From an uncultured Eubacteriales bacterium (lineage in GTDB: Bacteria > Bacillota > Clostridia > Oscillospirales > Oscillospiraceae): DNA of 64,000 nucleotides. This document shows positions 18,847 to 26,813 of the stretch, in pieces. Numbering within the stretch: the stretch's first letter is position 1; each line of letters starts with the position of its first letter. Below the pieces are notes generated by a model. That model was not told the origin of the DNA. It did not search any database and saw only the letters and a program-made list of their open reading frames with translations. A program made the position numbers and the translations under genes. The stretch lies in assembly GCA_900545405.1 (NCBI GenBank), contig UQYT01000007.1, positions 12,128 to 76,127 of the forward strand, written 5' to 3'.

Positions 18847-18875
18847 ATTATAATAACACATTTGGGTTTTGTCTA
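18847..18875 (-). promoter_or_regulatory. dnaA promoter
   Basis: On the - strand, TAGACA (18875-18870) and TATAAT (18852-18847) are separated by 17 bp. The predicted start of transcription is near 18840, giving a leader of about 58 nt. Confidence 0.75.
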
Positions 18876-18937
18876 GGCCTCGGCGGCAATATTTAATTAA
18901 ATAATAGTATATCGCCCCCGGAGGCGACCGGATATTA

Positions 18938-18966
18938 TTGAATTTGACAGAAAGCTCTGGTATAAT
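18938..18966 (+). promoter_or_regulatory. mfd promoter with extended -10
   Basis: TTGAAT (18938-18943), a 17-bp spacer, and TATAAT (18961-18966) with an extended-minus-10 TG (TGGTATAAT). Only nine bases separate the -10 box from the mfd ATG, so transcription should start one to three bases before the start codon. Confidence 0.8.
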
Positions 18967-18975
18967 GCAGTGGTT

Positions 18976-21900
18976 ATGGACATCACGATTCTCGCAAAGG
19001 CGTTTTTCGACATACCTGAGGCTGCCGCCCTCCCCATGCCGGGGGAGAGAGGCGGCTTTCCTGCGCTCATAACGGGGCTCTCCGGAGTCCACCGGGCGCA
19101 GTTTGCCGCGGCGCTGCAGCTCAGGACCGGCGCGCCCGTCGTGCTGCTCACGCCGGACGAGGCCTCGGCGGACGCCCTGGCCGTGGACATCGCGGCCTTC
19201 ACGGGCGAGCGGCCCGTGGTGCTCACCGGGCGCGAATACGTCTTCATCTCGGCGGACGCCGTCTCGCGCCAGACGGAGCAGCGCCGCCTCGGCGCGCTCA
19301 GCGACCTCATGCGCGGCGCGCGCATCACGATAATGACCGCCCAGGGCGTCTTTCAGCGCGCCATGCCGCCTGAGGCCTTCCGCCGCGCGGCCTTCAGCAT
19401 CGACATGCAGACCCGCCTCGACCCCGCGGACGCGGAGGACGCGCTCTTGCGCTGCGGCTATTCCCGCGCCGTCCAGGTCGAGGGCCCGGGCCAGTTCTCG
19501 CGCCGCGGCGGCATACTCGACTTCTTCTCCCCCGCCCATCTCCAGCCCGTGCGCGTGGAGTTCTGGGGCGACGAGATAGACTCCATCTCCTGCTTCGACA
19601 CCGGCAGCCAGCGCCGGACGGAGGACCTCTCAGAATGCACCGTCCTGCCCGCGGCGGAGACGCTGCCCTCGCTCTGCAAAGGCGGGGCCTCGGCCCTGGC
19701 CGCGGAGCTTGAAAAGCTGGCCGCCCGGGCTGAGCGCAAGGGCTCACCCCGCCTGGCCGAGACCCTGCGCGAGGACGCGGAGCGCCTCTCCGCCGGGGCC
19801 GAGCTGCGCGCCGCCGACCGGTACGAGGCCCTGATCTACGGCGAGAGCGCCTGCGCGCTCGACTACGTGCCCGAGGGCGCGGCGCTGATACTCGACCAGC
19901 CCGGCCGCTTCATGGACCGCGCAAAGGACTATACCGAGCAGATAGCGCACGACGTGGAGGAGCTGGTCTCCGCCGGGCGCATGACGGCGAAGGCGGAGGA
20001 CTTCTGCCTTGCCGAGCACGCGGTGCTCGAGCGCATGGCGGGCCGCGCGGTGTACATGGCGGATGCCTTCGCCGCCGGGCGCTATCCGCTCAACACGGCC
20101 AGCGTGACGGGCATACAGGCAAAGCAGCTGCCCTCCTACGCGGGCTCGGCCCAGCAGGCGGCGGAGGACGCGGGGCAGTATCTGGATAATGGTTTCGGCG
20201 TCCTGGTCCTCGCCGGGGACATGCGCCGGGCGAACATCCTCACGGAGATGCTGCAAAAGGCCGGCGTCCGCGCCACGGCCGCGGAGAACATAGGCCGCCT
20301 GCCGGGGCCCGGACAGTGCTCCGTCACCTCAGGAGGCCTCTCTGCGGGCATGGAGTACCCCACACTGCGCCTCGCGGTGCTGACGGATACCCAGATCATG
20401 GGCGCGGGCCTGAGGCGCCAGAAGCGCCGCAAAAAGGCCGTAGGCGAAAAGATAGATTCCTGCGCCGACCTCGCCGTGGGCGACCTCGTGGTGCATGAGC
20501 AGCACGGCATAGGCCGCTTTGCGGGCGTGGTCCGCATACCCGTGGACGGCGCGGAGAAGGACTACATAAAGATAAGCTACGCGGGCACGGACAGCCTGTA
20601 CGTCCCGGCCACGCAGCTGGACCTCGTGACGAAATACGTCGGCGCGGGCGAGGATAAGCCCGTGCGCCTCTCAAAGTTGGGCGGCACGGAGTGGCAGCGC
20701 ACAAAGTCCCGCGCCAAGGCCGCGGCCAAGGAGCTGGCCCAGGGCCTCATCAAGCTCTATGCCGAGCGCAGCCGCCAGGAGGGCTACGCCTTCCCGCCCG
20801 ACTCGCCCTGGCAGGCGGAGTTTGAGGAGCGCTTCGGCTTTGAGGAGACGGACGACCAGCTCCGCTGCATCCAGGAGATAAAGGCGGACATGGAAAAGCC
20901 CGTGCCCATGGACCGCCTGCTCTGCGGCGACGTGGGCTACGGCAAGACCGAGGTCGCCCTGCGCGCCGTCATGAAGTGCATCCTCGGCGGAAAACAGGCG
21001 GCCATCCTCGTGCCGACCACGGTATTGGCCCAGCAGCACTATCAGACGGCGGTGCAGCGCTTTTTCGGCTACCCCGTGGACATACAGGTCATGAGCCGCT
21101 TTCGCAGCCCGGCGCAGATGCGCTCCACGCTCGCTGACCTGAAGAGCGGCAAGTGCGACCTCGTCATCGGCACGCACCGGCTGCTGCAAAAGGATGTGGA
21201 GTTCAAGCGCCTGGGCCTGCTCATAGTGGACGAGGAGCAGCGCTTCGGCGTTTCGCACAAGGAACATATCAAGGAACTCGCTCGTCAGGTGGACGTCCTG
21301 ACGCTCTCCGCGACGCCGATACCGCGGACGCTGAACATGGCCCTCGCGGGCATACGCGACATGTCCACGATAGAGGAGCCGCCGCAGGACCGCCTGCCGG
21401 TGCAGACCTTCGTCATGGAGCACGACTGGGGCGTCCTCGCGGACGCCATGCGGCGGGAGCTCAACCGCGGCGGACAGGTGTACTATCTCCACAACCGTGT
21501 GGACAACATCGAGCGCACCGCCATGCGCATAGCGGAGATGCTCGACGGCGCCTCCGTCGCCGTGGCCCACGGCAAGATGGACGAGGAGCAGCTCTCCCGC
21601 GTCATGGAGGACATGGTCGAGGGCCGCGTCCAGGTGCTCGTGTGCACTACGATAATCGAGACGGGCATAGACATCCCCAACGTCAACACGCTTATAATCG
21701 AGGACGCCGACAAGCTGGGCCTCGCCCAGCTGCACCAGATACGCGGCCGCGTGGGCCGCTCCACCCGCCGGGCCAGCGCCTATCTCACCTTCAAGCGCGA
21801 CAAGTCGCTCACCGAGATCGCGGAAAAGCGGCTGGAGGCCATACGCGAGTTCGCGGAGTTTAACTCCGGCTTCCGCATCGCCATGCGCGACCTCGAGATA

Positions 21901-22494
21901 CGCGGCGCGGGCAACCTGCTCGGCGCCGAGCAGTCCGGCCACCTCATCGACGTCGGCTACGACATGTACCTGAAGCTGCTGGAGGAGGCCGTCCTCGAGG
22001 AGAAGGGCGAAAAGCCCGTAAACCGCGCGAGCTCCACGGCGGACCTCGCCATCTCGGCCAACATCCCGGAGAGCTATGTCGCCTCCTCGGAGCAGCGCAT
22101 GGACCTCTACCGCCGTATAGCGCTCATCCGCACGGAATCGGACGCGGACGACGTGCTCGACGAGCTCATCGACCGCTTCGGCGAGCCGCCCGACGCCGTG
22201 ACGGCCCTGGTCCGCGTGGCGCTGCTGCGAGGCGAGGCCGGGCGCGCCGGGATAACGGACATCTCCCAAAAGGCCGGCACGCTGCGCTTCACTCTCGCGC
22301 AGTTCGACATGGCCCGGATCTCGGAGCTCTACGCCCGGCCCGAATACAAGGGCCGCATCCGCGTCGAGGCCGGCTCCGTGCCCAGGATATCGCTCAAACT
22401 CCCGCCCAAGGCCAGGGTGCTCGACGAGGCCTCCCGCTTTGCCGAAGCCTGGGCCTCGACGGATAAGAATACGGACACAAACCAAGGAGGATAA
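18976..22494 (+). CDS. mfd: Transcription-repair coupling factor Mfd
   Basis: A DNA translocase of 1172 residues that removes RNA polymerase stalled at lesions and recruits UvrA. The UvrB-like N-terminal domain spans about residues 20-330. The RNA-polymerase interaction domain follows (VGDLVVHEQHGIGRFAGV), then the RecG-like helicase with Walker A LLCGDVGYGKTEVALRA and the DEEQ box LLIVDEEQRFGVSHKE, and a C-terminal autoinhibitory domain. The ATG at 18976 gives the expected N-terminus (LAKAFFDIPEAAAL); a GTG two codons upstream is less likely. No Shine-Dalgarno sequence is present because the promoter lies immediately upstream. The PrsA-like gene begins one base after the stop. Confidence 0.97.
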   Translation: MDITILAKAFFDIPEAAALPMPGERGGFPALITGLSGVHRAQFAAALQLRTGAPVVLLTPDEASADALAVDIAAFTGERPVVLTGREYVFISADAVSRQTEQRRLGALSDLMRGARITIMTAQGVFQRAMPPEAFRRAAFSIDMQTRLDPADAEDALLRCGYSRAVQVEGPGQFSRRGGILDFFSPAHLQPVRVEFWGDEIDSISCFDTGSQRRTEDLSECTVLPAAETLPSLCKGGASALAAELEKLAARAERKGSPRLAETLREDAERLSAGAELRAADRYEALIYGESACALDYVPEGAALILDQPGRFMDRAKDYTEQIAHDVEELVSAGRMTAKAEDFCLAEHAVLERMAGRAVYMADAFAAGRYPLNTASVTGIQAKQLPSYAGSAQQAAEDAGQYLDNGFGVLVLAGDMRRANILTEMLQKAGVRATAAENIGRLPGPGQCSVTSGGLSAGMEYPTLRLAVLTDTQIMGAGLRRQKRRKKAVGEKIDSCADLAVGDLVVHEQHGIGRFAGVVRIPVDGAEKDYIKISYAGTDSLYVPATQLDLVTKYVGAGEDKPVRLSKLGGTEWQRTKSRAKAAAKELAQGLIKLYAERSRQEGYAFPPDSPWQAEFEERFGFEETDDQLRCIQEIKADMEKPVPMDRLLCGDVGYGKTEVALRAVMKCILGGKQAAILVPTTVLAQQHYQTAVQRFFGYPVDIQVMSRFRSPAQMRSTLADLKSGKCDLVIGTHRLLQKDVEFKRLGLLIVDEEQRFGVSHKEHIKELARQVDVLTLSATPIPRTLNMALAGIRDMSTIEEPPQDRLPVQTFVMEHDWGVLADAMRRELNRGGQVYYLHNRVDNIERTAMRIAEMLDGASVAVAHGKMDEEQLSRVMEDMVEGRVQVLVCTTIIETGIDIPNVNTLIIEDADKLGLAQLHQIRGRVGRSTRRASAYLTFKRDKSLTEIAEKRLEAIREFAEFNSGFRIAMRDLEIRGAGNLLGAEQSGHLIDVGYDMYLKLLEEAVLEEKGEKPVNRASSTADLAISANIPESYVASSEQRMDLYRRIALIRTESDADDVLDELIDRFGEPPDAVTALVRVALLRGEAGRAGITDISQKAGTLRFTLAQFDMARISELYARPEYKGRIRVEAGSVPRISLKLPPKARVLDEASRFAEAWASTDKNTDTNQGG

Positions 22495-22495
22495 A

Positions 22496-23656
22496 ATGAA
22501 AAAGCTAGTATCTATCGCACTTTGCGCCGCGCTCATACTCGCGGTGCTCTCCGGCTGCGGCAGCGCCGGCGAAGCGGACCCCACCGCCTCCCCCGAGGCC
22601 AGCCCCGAGACCACCGGCGAGACCGTGAGCCTCGACTGGGACGGCGCCCGCGCCGCCTATGACCTGGACACCACGGTAATGACCGTGGACGGCTCCCCCG
22701 TAACCTGGGGCGAGTATTTCTACTGGCTCTACTACTGCTACACCCAGTACTCCGGCACCTTCGGCGCCGTTGCGGACTTCTCCGTGCCCTACATCTACGA
22801 CGAGAACTCCACCGTCGGCGGCGTCATCGAGGAGGAGGCCAAGAACTACGCCGTGCAGTATCACGCACTTGAGGTGAACGCCGCCGCCGAGGGCGTCACG
22901 CTCACCGAAGACGACGAGGCCGCCATCGCCGCCCTGCTCGAGAGCGACATCACCGAGCTCGTGGGCGAGGACGGCACCGAGGACGACCTCTTCGCCATCC
23001 TGGAGAAGAACTACGTCAGCCGCGAGCTCTACGACTACATGAACCGCATGGCCGCCCTCTACTCCCGCGCCTATGCCGACATCTACGGCAGCGGCGGCGA
23101 CAAGCTGACGGACGAGCAGGTGCTCGACTTCGCCAACGACTACGGCTACATGAGCGCCAAGCACATACTCCTCCTCACCACCGACGAGGAGGGCAACGCC
23201 ATAGACGACGCCGCCAAGGCCGAGAAGCTGGCCAAAATGGAGGACATCCGCGCCCAGCTCGAGGGCAAGACCGGCGAGGAGCTGGAGACCGCCTTCGACA
23301 CGCTGATGCAGGAAAACAGCGAGGACACCGGCCTCGCCGCCTATCCGGACGGCTACTGCTTCACCTCCGGCGAGATGGTGACCGAGTTCTCCGAGGCCGC
23401 GGCCGCGCTCGAGCCGGGCCAGCTCAGCGACATCGTGGAGAGCAGCTTCGGCTACCACCTCATCCTGCGAGAGCCCCTCAGCCCGGACGCCTCCGTCCTG
23501 CAGTACGACTCCACCGGCACGCCCTATAACCTGCGCGCCGTCGCCGCCGCCCTGCTCTACGACGACCAGATAAACGGCTGGATATCCGACGCCGAGATAG
23601 TCTGGGAGCCCGGTTTCGAGGCCCTCGACCTCAACGCCCTGCTCGGCATAGCCTGA
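22496..23656 (+). CDS. PrsA/SurA-like peptidyl-prolyl isomerase lipoprotein
   Basis: A 386-residue lipoprotein: signal peptide with lipobox LSGC and lipidation at Cys21, then an acidic Ser/Pro/Thr/Glu linker. A SurA-like helical region follows, and a parvulin (rotamase) domain near residues 215-325 (MSAKHILLLTTDEE, then LEPGQLSDIVESSFGYHLI). It should sit on the outer face of the membrane and help secreted proteins fold. It is probably co-transcribed with mfd, which ends one base upstream; the SD is AAGGAGG. PrsA is the nearest named relative. The protein is strongly acidic, and the catalytic state of the domain was not judged. Confidence 0.88.
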   Translation: MKKLVSIALCAALILAVLSGCGSAGEADPTASPEASPETTGETVSLDWDGARAAYDLDTTVMTVDGSPVTWGEYFYWLYYCYTQYSGTFGAVADFSVPYIYDENSTVGGVIEEEAKNYAVQYHALEVNAAAEGVTLTEDDEAAIAALLESDITELVGEDGTEDDLFAILEKNYVSRELYDYMNRMAALYSRAYADIYGSGGDKLTDEQVLDFANDYGYMSAKHILLLTTDEEGNAIDDAAKAEKLAKMEDIRAQLEGKTGEELETAFDTLMQENSEDTGLAAYPDGYCFTSGEMVTEFSEAAAALEPGQLSDIVESSFGYHLILREPLSPDASVLQYDSTGTPYNLRAVAAALLYDDQINGWISDAEIVWEPGFEALDLNALLGIA

Positions 23657-23663
23657 CATGCCC

Positions 23664-23687
23664 GCCCCGGCCCCAAGCGGCCGGGGC
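23664..23687 (+). terminator. Terminator after the mfd-PrsA unit
   Basis: GCCCCGGCC-CCAAGC-GGCCGGGGC forms a 9-bp GC stem followed by TTCGCCTT. The T tract is poor, so termination may be incomplete. Confidence 0.6.
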
Positions 23688-23707
23688 TTCGCCTTAGCAA
23701 AAATGGG

Positions 23708-23736
23708 TTGCTACGGGACTGATTTGTGTGTATTAT
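23708..23736 (+). promoter_or_regulatory. Promoter of the AI-2E-family gene
   Basis: TTGCTA (23708-23713), 17-bp spacer, TATTAT (23731-23736). The start codon follows about 30 bp downstream after GGAGGAGG. Confidence 0.65.
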
Positions 23737-23766
23737 GGTAACGATTAGACGTGGAGGAGGCGAAGC

Positions 23767-24972
23767 ATGAAGCTTGACCGCAAAAACGTCCGCATAATAT
23801 TGCTCATCATCACCTTCGCCGTGGTGCTCTATACCGTTGCGCAGAATCTTGCGGCGATATACGGCGCGGTGGCGACGGTGTGGAACGTCTTCGGCGTTGT
23901 GATAACCGGCCTCGCCATGGCCTTTGTGCTCAACGTGCCGCTCAAGCTCTTTGAAAACCGGGTCTTCTACGGCATGTCCGAGGACCGCCGCCCGTATGTG
24001 CGGAAAATGCGCCGTCCGGTCTCGCTGGTCTGCGCGCTGGTCGTGACCCTGGGCGTCATCGTCATCCTCATCGCCGTCATATTGCCCCAGCTCACCGCCA
24101 CGGTGGCGGAGGTCGCCTCCCAGCTGCCGAACTATATAAACTCCGTCGTGCAGTGGCTCAAGGACTTTCTCGCCGGCTTCGGCATCACCATAGACGCGCT
24201 CGAAGATTTCTCCGTGGACTGGGAGCAGGTCTTCTCCGACCTCACCACCTACCTCAAGGAGGGCTCCGCCAACGTCCAAGAGGCGGCGTCCAGCGCCGGT
24301 TCCTCGATGGTAAGCGCCGGCTCCTCGGTGGTCAGCACCGTGACGGACGTGGGCGGCTCGGTGATCACCACGGTTATGAACACCTTCCTCGGCCTCATCG
24401 TCGCCGTCTACGTCCTCGCGCAGAAGGAGCGCATCGGCCGCTTCATGAAGCGCTGCATAGACGCCTTCCTCCCGCACCGGGCGTCCTCCGCCATCAGCCG
24501 CATCGCCTCCATGGCCTCGGAGACCTTCTCAAACTTCGTGGCCGGGCAGTTCACGGACTCCTGCATCCTCGGCGTCCTCTGCTATGTCTGCATGCGCATC
24601 TTCCGCTTCCCCTACCCGGAGGTCATCTCCGTGGTCATTGGAGTGACCTCGCTGGTCCCGATGGTCGGCTCCTTCATCGGCGAGGTCATCGGCGCGCTGC
24701 TCATCCTCATCGTAAGTCCCATAAAAGCCCTGCTCTTCATCGTCATGGTGCTGGCCATCCAGCAGGTGGACGGGGCCTTCATCTACCCGCGCATCGTGGG
24801 CAAATCTGTCGGCCTTCCGGGCGTCGCCGTGTTCTGCGCGGTCATCGTCGGCGGCAACGTCGCGGGCGTGCTGGGCTCCCTGCTCGGCGTGCCGGTCTGC
24901 GCCCTGCTGTACGCGCTTTTGCGCGAGGCCGTGGACGCCAGGCAGAAACGCCGGGAGAGCGCCGTGGTGTAA
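23767..24972 (+). CDS. AI-2E-family (DUF20) membrane protein
   Basis: A 401-residue polytopic protein with about eight membrane segments. It shows the family architecture: a short N-terminal helical pair, a central soluble region (residues 115-195, here rich in Ser, Ala and Val), and a C-terminal half with VISVVIGVTSLVPMVGSFIG and QVDGAFIYPRIVGKSVGLPG. Named relatives include TqsA (AI-2 export), YdiK/PerM and Na+/H+ antiporters, so the substrate cannot be assigned. It is monocistronic, with its own promoter and a terminator. The ATG follows GGAGGAGG. Confidence 0.9.
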   Translation: MKLDRKNVRIILLIITFAVVLYTVAQNLAAIYGAVATVWNVFGVVITGLAMAFVLNVPLKLFENRVFYGMSEDRRPYVRKMRRPVSLVCALVVTLGVIVILIAVILPQLTATVAEVASQLPNYINSVVQWLKDFLAGFGITIDALEDFSVDWEQVFSDLTTYLKEGSANVQEAASSAGSSMVSAGSSVVSTVTDVGGSVITTVMNTFLGLIVAVYVLAQKERIGRFMKRCIDAFLPHRASSAISRIASMASETFSNFVAGQFTDSCILGVLCYVCMRIFRFPYPEVISVVIGVTSLVPMVGSFIGEVIGALLILIVSPIKALLFIVMVLAIQQVDGAFIYPRIVGKSVGLPGVAVFCAVIVGGNVAGVLGSLLGVPVCALLYALLREAVDARQKRRESAVV

Positions 24973-25012
24973 GGTCTGACCAAGACTTATGTGCACATAT
25001 ACAAAAATGCCC

Positions 25013-25055
25013 AAAGCGCCCGTTTTCCTTGATAAAACGGGCGCTTTGTGATATA
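25013..25055 (+). terminator. Terminator of the AI-2E-family gene
   Basis: AAAGCGCCCGTTTT and AAAACGGGCGCTTT form a 14-bp perfect stem around a seven-base loop, followed by a T-rich tract. The stem reads the same way on the opposite strand. Confidence 0.85.
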
Positions 25056-25307
25056 TTTTTATCAATAGGCGATTGATTTGACCTGATCGCCGCAGAAGAG
25101 TTGATCCGATCCATGCGTCCGGGGCTTTGGGCAGAGCCGCCGGGCGCGGCCGCACAGGCGCGGCGGTGAGGATGCGAACCGGGCAAGGCGGGGCCGGAGA
25201 CGCCGGCGCTGAGTGCCGTTTATTGCGGAAACGGAGCTCTCGCCGCTTCCCACGTCCGAGGCCGGACCTGCCCGCGCTGACCGCACCCCGCAGCGGCGCG
25301 GAAAAGA

Positions 25308-25350
25308 GGACACGCGGCAGAATGAACGCTATGCCGCGCGTCCTTTTTTT
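25308..25350. terminator. Terminator-like hairpin upstream of the GntR gene
   Basis: GGACACGCGGCA and TGCCGCGCGTCC (one mismatch) flank a 12-base loop and are followed by TTTTTTT on the + strand; the - strand has a weaker TCTTTT. No gene is evident immediately upstream on the + strand, so what it terminates is unclear. Confidence 0.7.
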
Positions 25351-25370
25351 GACTTTTCCCCTCCCGGGCC

Positions 25371-25399
25371 TTGCCCTGACCGCCCGGACATGTTACTAT
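25371..25399 (+). promoter_or_regulatory. Promoter of the FadR-type regulator
   Basis: TTGCCC (25371-25376), 17-bp spacer, TACTAT (25394-25399) with an upstream TG (TGTTACTAT). This places the transcript start just before the AAAGGAGG ribosome site and supports the TTG start at 25428. Confidence 0.6.
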
Positions 25400-25427
25400 T
25401 GGTTTGACCAGAAAGGAGGGACTGCAT

Positions 25428-26135
25428 TTGGATTTCGGACAGATCGTAGCGCCGACAATAAAAGAGCTGTTCATCGAGCGTATCGAGGGCATGATCTTCT
25501 CCGGCACGCTCAAGCCCGGCGACAGGCTCCCCTCCGAGCGCGACCTCGCCGAGCAGATGAAGATCAGCAAGACCATCGTCCACCTCGGCCTCGAGGACCT
25601 CGCGCGCATGGGCTTCATCGAGGTCACGCCCCGGCGCGGCACCGTCGTCGCCGACTTTGCCGAGACCGGCAACCTCGAGACCCTCAACGCCATCCTCCGC
25701 TACAACGGCGGCAAGCTGGACCGGCAGATGGTCGTCTCCATAGTCGAGCTGCGCAGCGCCATAGAGGGCGGCTCCCTCATCCGCCTCGGCCGCCAGCACA
25801 GCGAAAAGGACATGGAGGAGCTCCGCTCCATGATGGCCGAGTTCGAGGCCGCGAGCCTGCTCTCCCCCACCACCTCCGAAGTAGCCGCCGCGCTCGCGCG
25901 CTTCCACTACAAGATCTGCACCCTCTCGGGCAACCAGCTCTTTCCGCTCATCATGAACGCCTTCAGGGGCGTGGGGAGCATATTGTGGGAATCTTCGGCG
26001 AGGTTCTGGGGTGAGAAGGCCCTGTACGAGCAGGGCATGCACATAATCGAACTCATCGACGAAGGCCGCGGCGAGGACGCCGCAAACTACCTCAACGCCC
26101 TCTTCGAGCACTACCTGGAAAACGTGAGCCTGTAA
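25428..26135 (+). CDS. FadR-type GntR transcriptional regulator
   Basis: A 235-residue regulator. The N-terminal winged helix-turn-helix is seen in GDRLPSERDLAEQMKISKTI and ARMGFIEVTPRRGTVVADF. A helical FCD ligand-binding domain follows, ending with ALARFHYKICTLSGN and HIIELIDEGRGEDA. FCD-domain regulators usually sense carboxylic acids through a bound metal. I could confirm the general helical pattern but not all metal ligands. No neighbouring metabolic gene is co-oriented, so its target is unknown. The TTG start is chosen because AAAGGAGG lies 9 bases upstream and the promoter is just before it; a TTG 24 bases earlier overlaps the promoter region. Confidence 0.88.
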   Translation: MDFGQIVAPTIKELFIERIEGMIFSGTLKPGDRLPSERDLAEQMKISKTIVHLGLEDLARMGFIEVTPRRGTVVADFAETGNLETLNAILRYNGGKLDRQMVVSIVELRSAIEGGSLIRLGRQHSEKDMEELRSMMAEFEAASLLSPTTSEVAAALARFHYKICTLSGNQLFPLIMNAFRGVGSILWESSARFWGEKALYEQGMHIIELIDEGRGEDAANYLNALFEHYLENVSL

Positions 26136-26137
26136 TT

Positions 26138-26169
26138 AAAAAGACGCCCCACCGCGGGGCGTCTTTTTT
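26138..26169 (+). terminator. Terminator of the FadR-type gene
   Basis: AAAAGACGCCCC-ACCGC-GGGGCGTCTTTTTT. The outer inverted repeat of repeat copy C begins five bases after the T tract. Confidence 0.92.
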
Positions 26170-26174
26170 GTATC

Positions 26175-26759
26175 TTGTACGTGTGCGCCGTTTCCTTGGG
26201 CAAAAGCCGCCGCCCCCTACTGCCCGTTCCACCCCATTTCTTTGCTCTTGCGCAAAGAAACGGGGTGGAGCCCCAAAGAAACGCGCTTTGGTGGTAGGCG
26301 GAAGCGTAAAAGTACAGTGACGCCCGCTCAGTCGACCGACCGCGCAAAGCGGCCATAACCAATCCCGTTCGCCCCCGGCGAAGGTAAGGGCTCAGACAAC
26401 CACCAACCCCCTCCCCAAGTCGGGCGAGGAACGTCCCGTCCACAAAGCAGTAGCGCTCACGCGGATGGTGGAGATACCGGGGTAAAAAAAGCGCTTTTCT
26501 TTGCCGGCTCGACACCGTTTCTTTGGGCAAGCACCAAAGAAATGGGGTCGAATGGCAGGACAAGCTAACGACCACCTCCCAACGTATCGGCGCACACGTA
26601 GAAGAGTAAAGAAAAAAGGGGGAACCCCCGGCGAGGGTTCCCCCTTAGACCCCCTCCTGCGCTTATAAGAGCACAAGGAGAGTTCCGCGCTCTGCGGAGC
26701 GCGGGCAAGGGCTCCGCCCCTGCACCCCGCCACCTTTGAAAAGGTGGACGAAACTTTCA
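26175..26759 (-). repeat. Palindrome-rich intergenic repeat, copy C (full length, inverted)
   Basis: Same architecture as copy B but in opposite orientation and diverged by many substitutions. The 429-bp unit (26175-26603) has inverted ends TTGTACGTGTGCGCCG (26175) and, on the - strand, CTACGTGTGCGCCG (from 26601); over 26 bp the ends match at 22 positions. The two internal CTTTG hairpins are conserved. Module 1 follows to 26759 with its GGGGGAACCC/GGGTTCCCCC terminator. The unit is exactly as long as in copy B, which argues that it is the mobile or amplified unit. It lies between two convergent genes, the FadR-type regulator and proS. Confidence 0.9.
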
Positions 26760-26765
26760 GACATA

Positions 26766-26801
26766 GGGGCTCGGCGCAAATTTTGCGCCGGGCCCCTTTT
26801 G
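26766..26801. terminator. Hairpin between repeat copy C and proS
   Basis: GGGGCTCGGCGCAAA and TTTGCGCCGGGCCCC form a long stem with one mismatch. On the + strand it is followed by TTTTGTTC, on the - strand by TATGTC. It can therefore stop + strand read-through and perhaps helps end proS. Confidence 0.65.
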
Positions 26802-26813
26802 TTCAAAATGCCA

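Larger units (their letters stand above)
24973..25370. other. Intergenic region, no gene recognised
   Basis: Contains the terminator of the preceding gene, then about 250 bp of GC-rich sequence without a convincing start codon, ribosome site or conserved protein on either strand. It ends in a strong terminator-like hairpin at 25308-25350. A small RNA made from the + strand is possible, but I see no clear promoter for it and no match to tmRNA, RNase P RNA or SRP RNA landmarks. Confidence 0.4.

Noticed and set aside
18944..18966. TTGACA directly upstream of mfd as the -35 box
   Set aside because: Only 11 bp separate it from TATAAT. TTGAAT six bases earlier gives the normal 17-bp spacer.
18783..18975. 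Classical oriC upstream of dnaA
   Set aside because: No TTATCCACA-like boxes were found in this 190-bp spacer; it is filled by the dnaA and mfd promoters and the dnaA leader.
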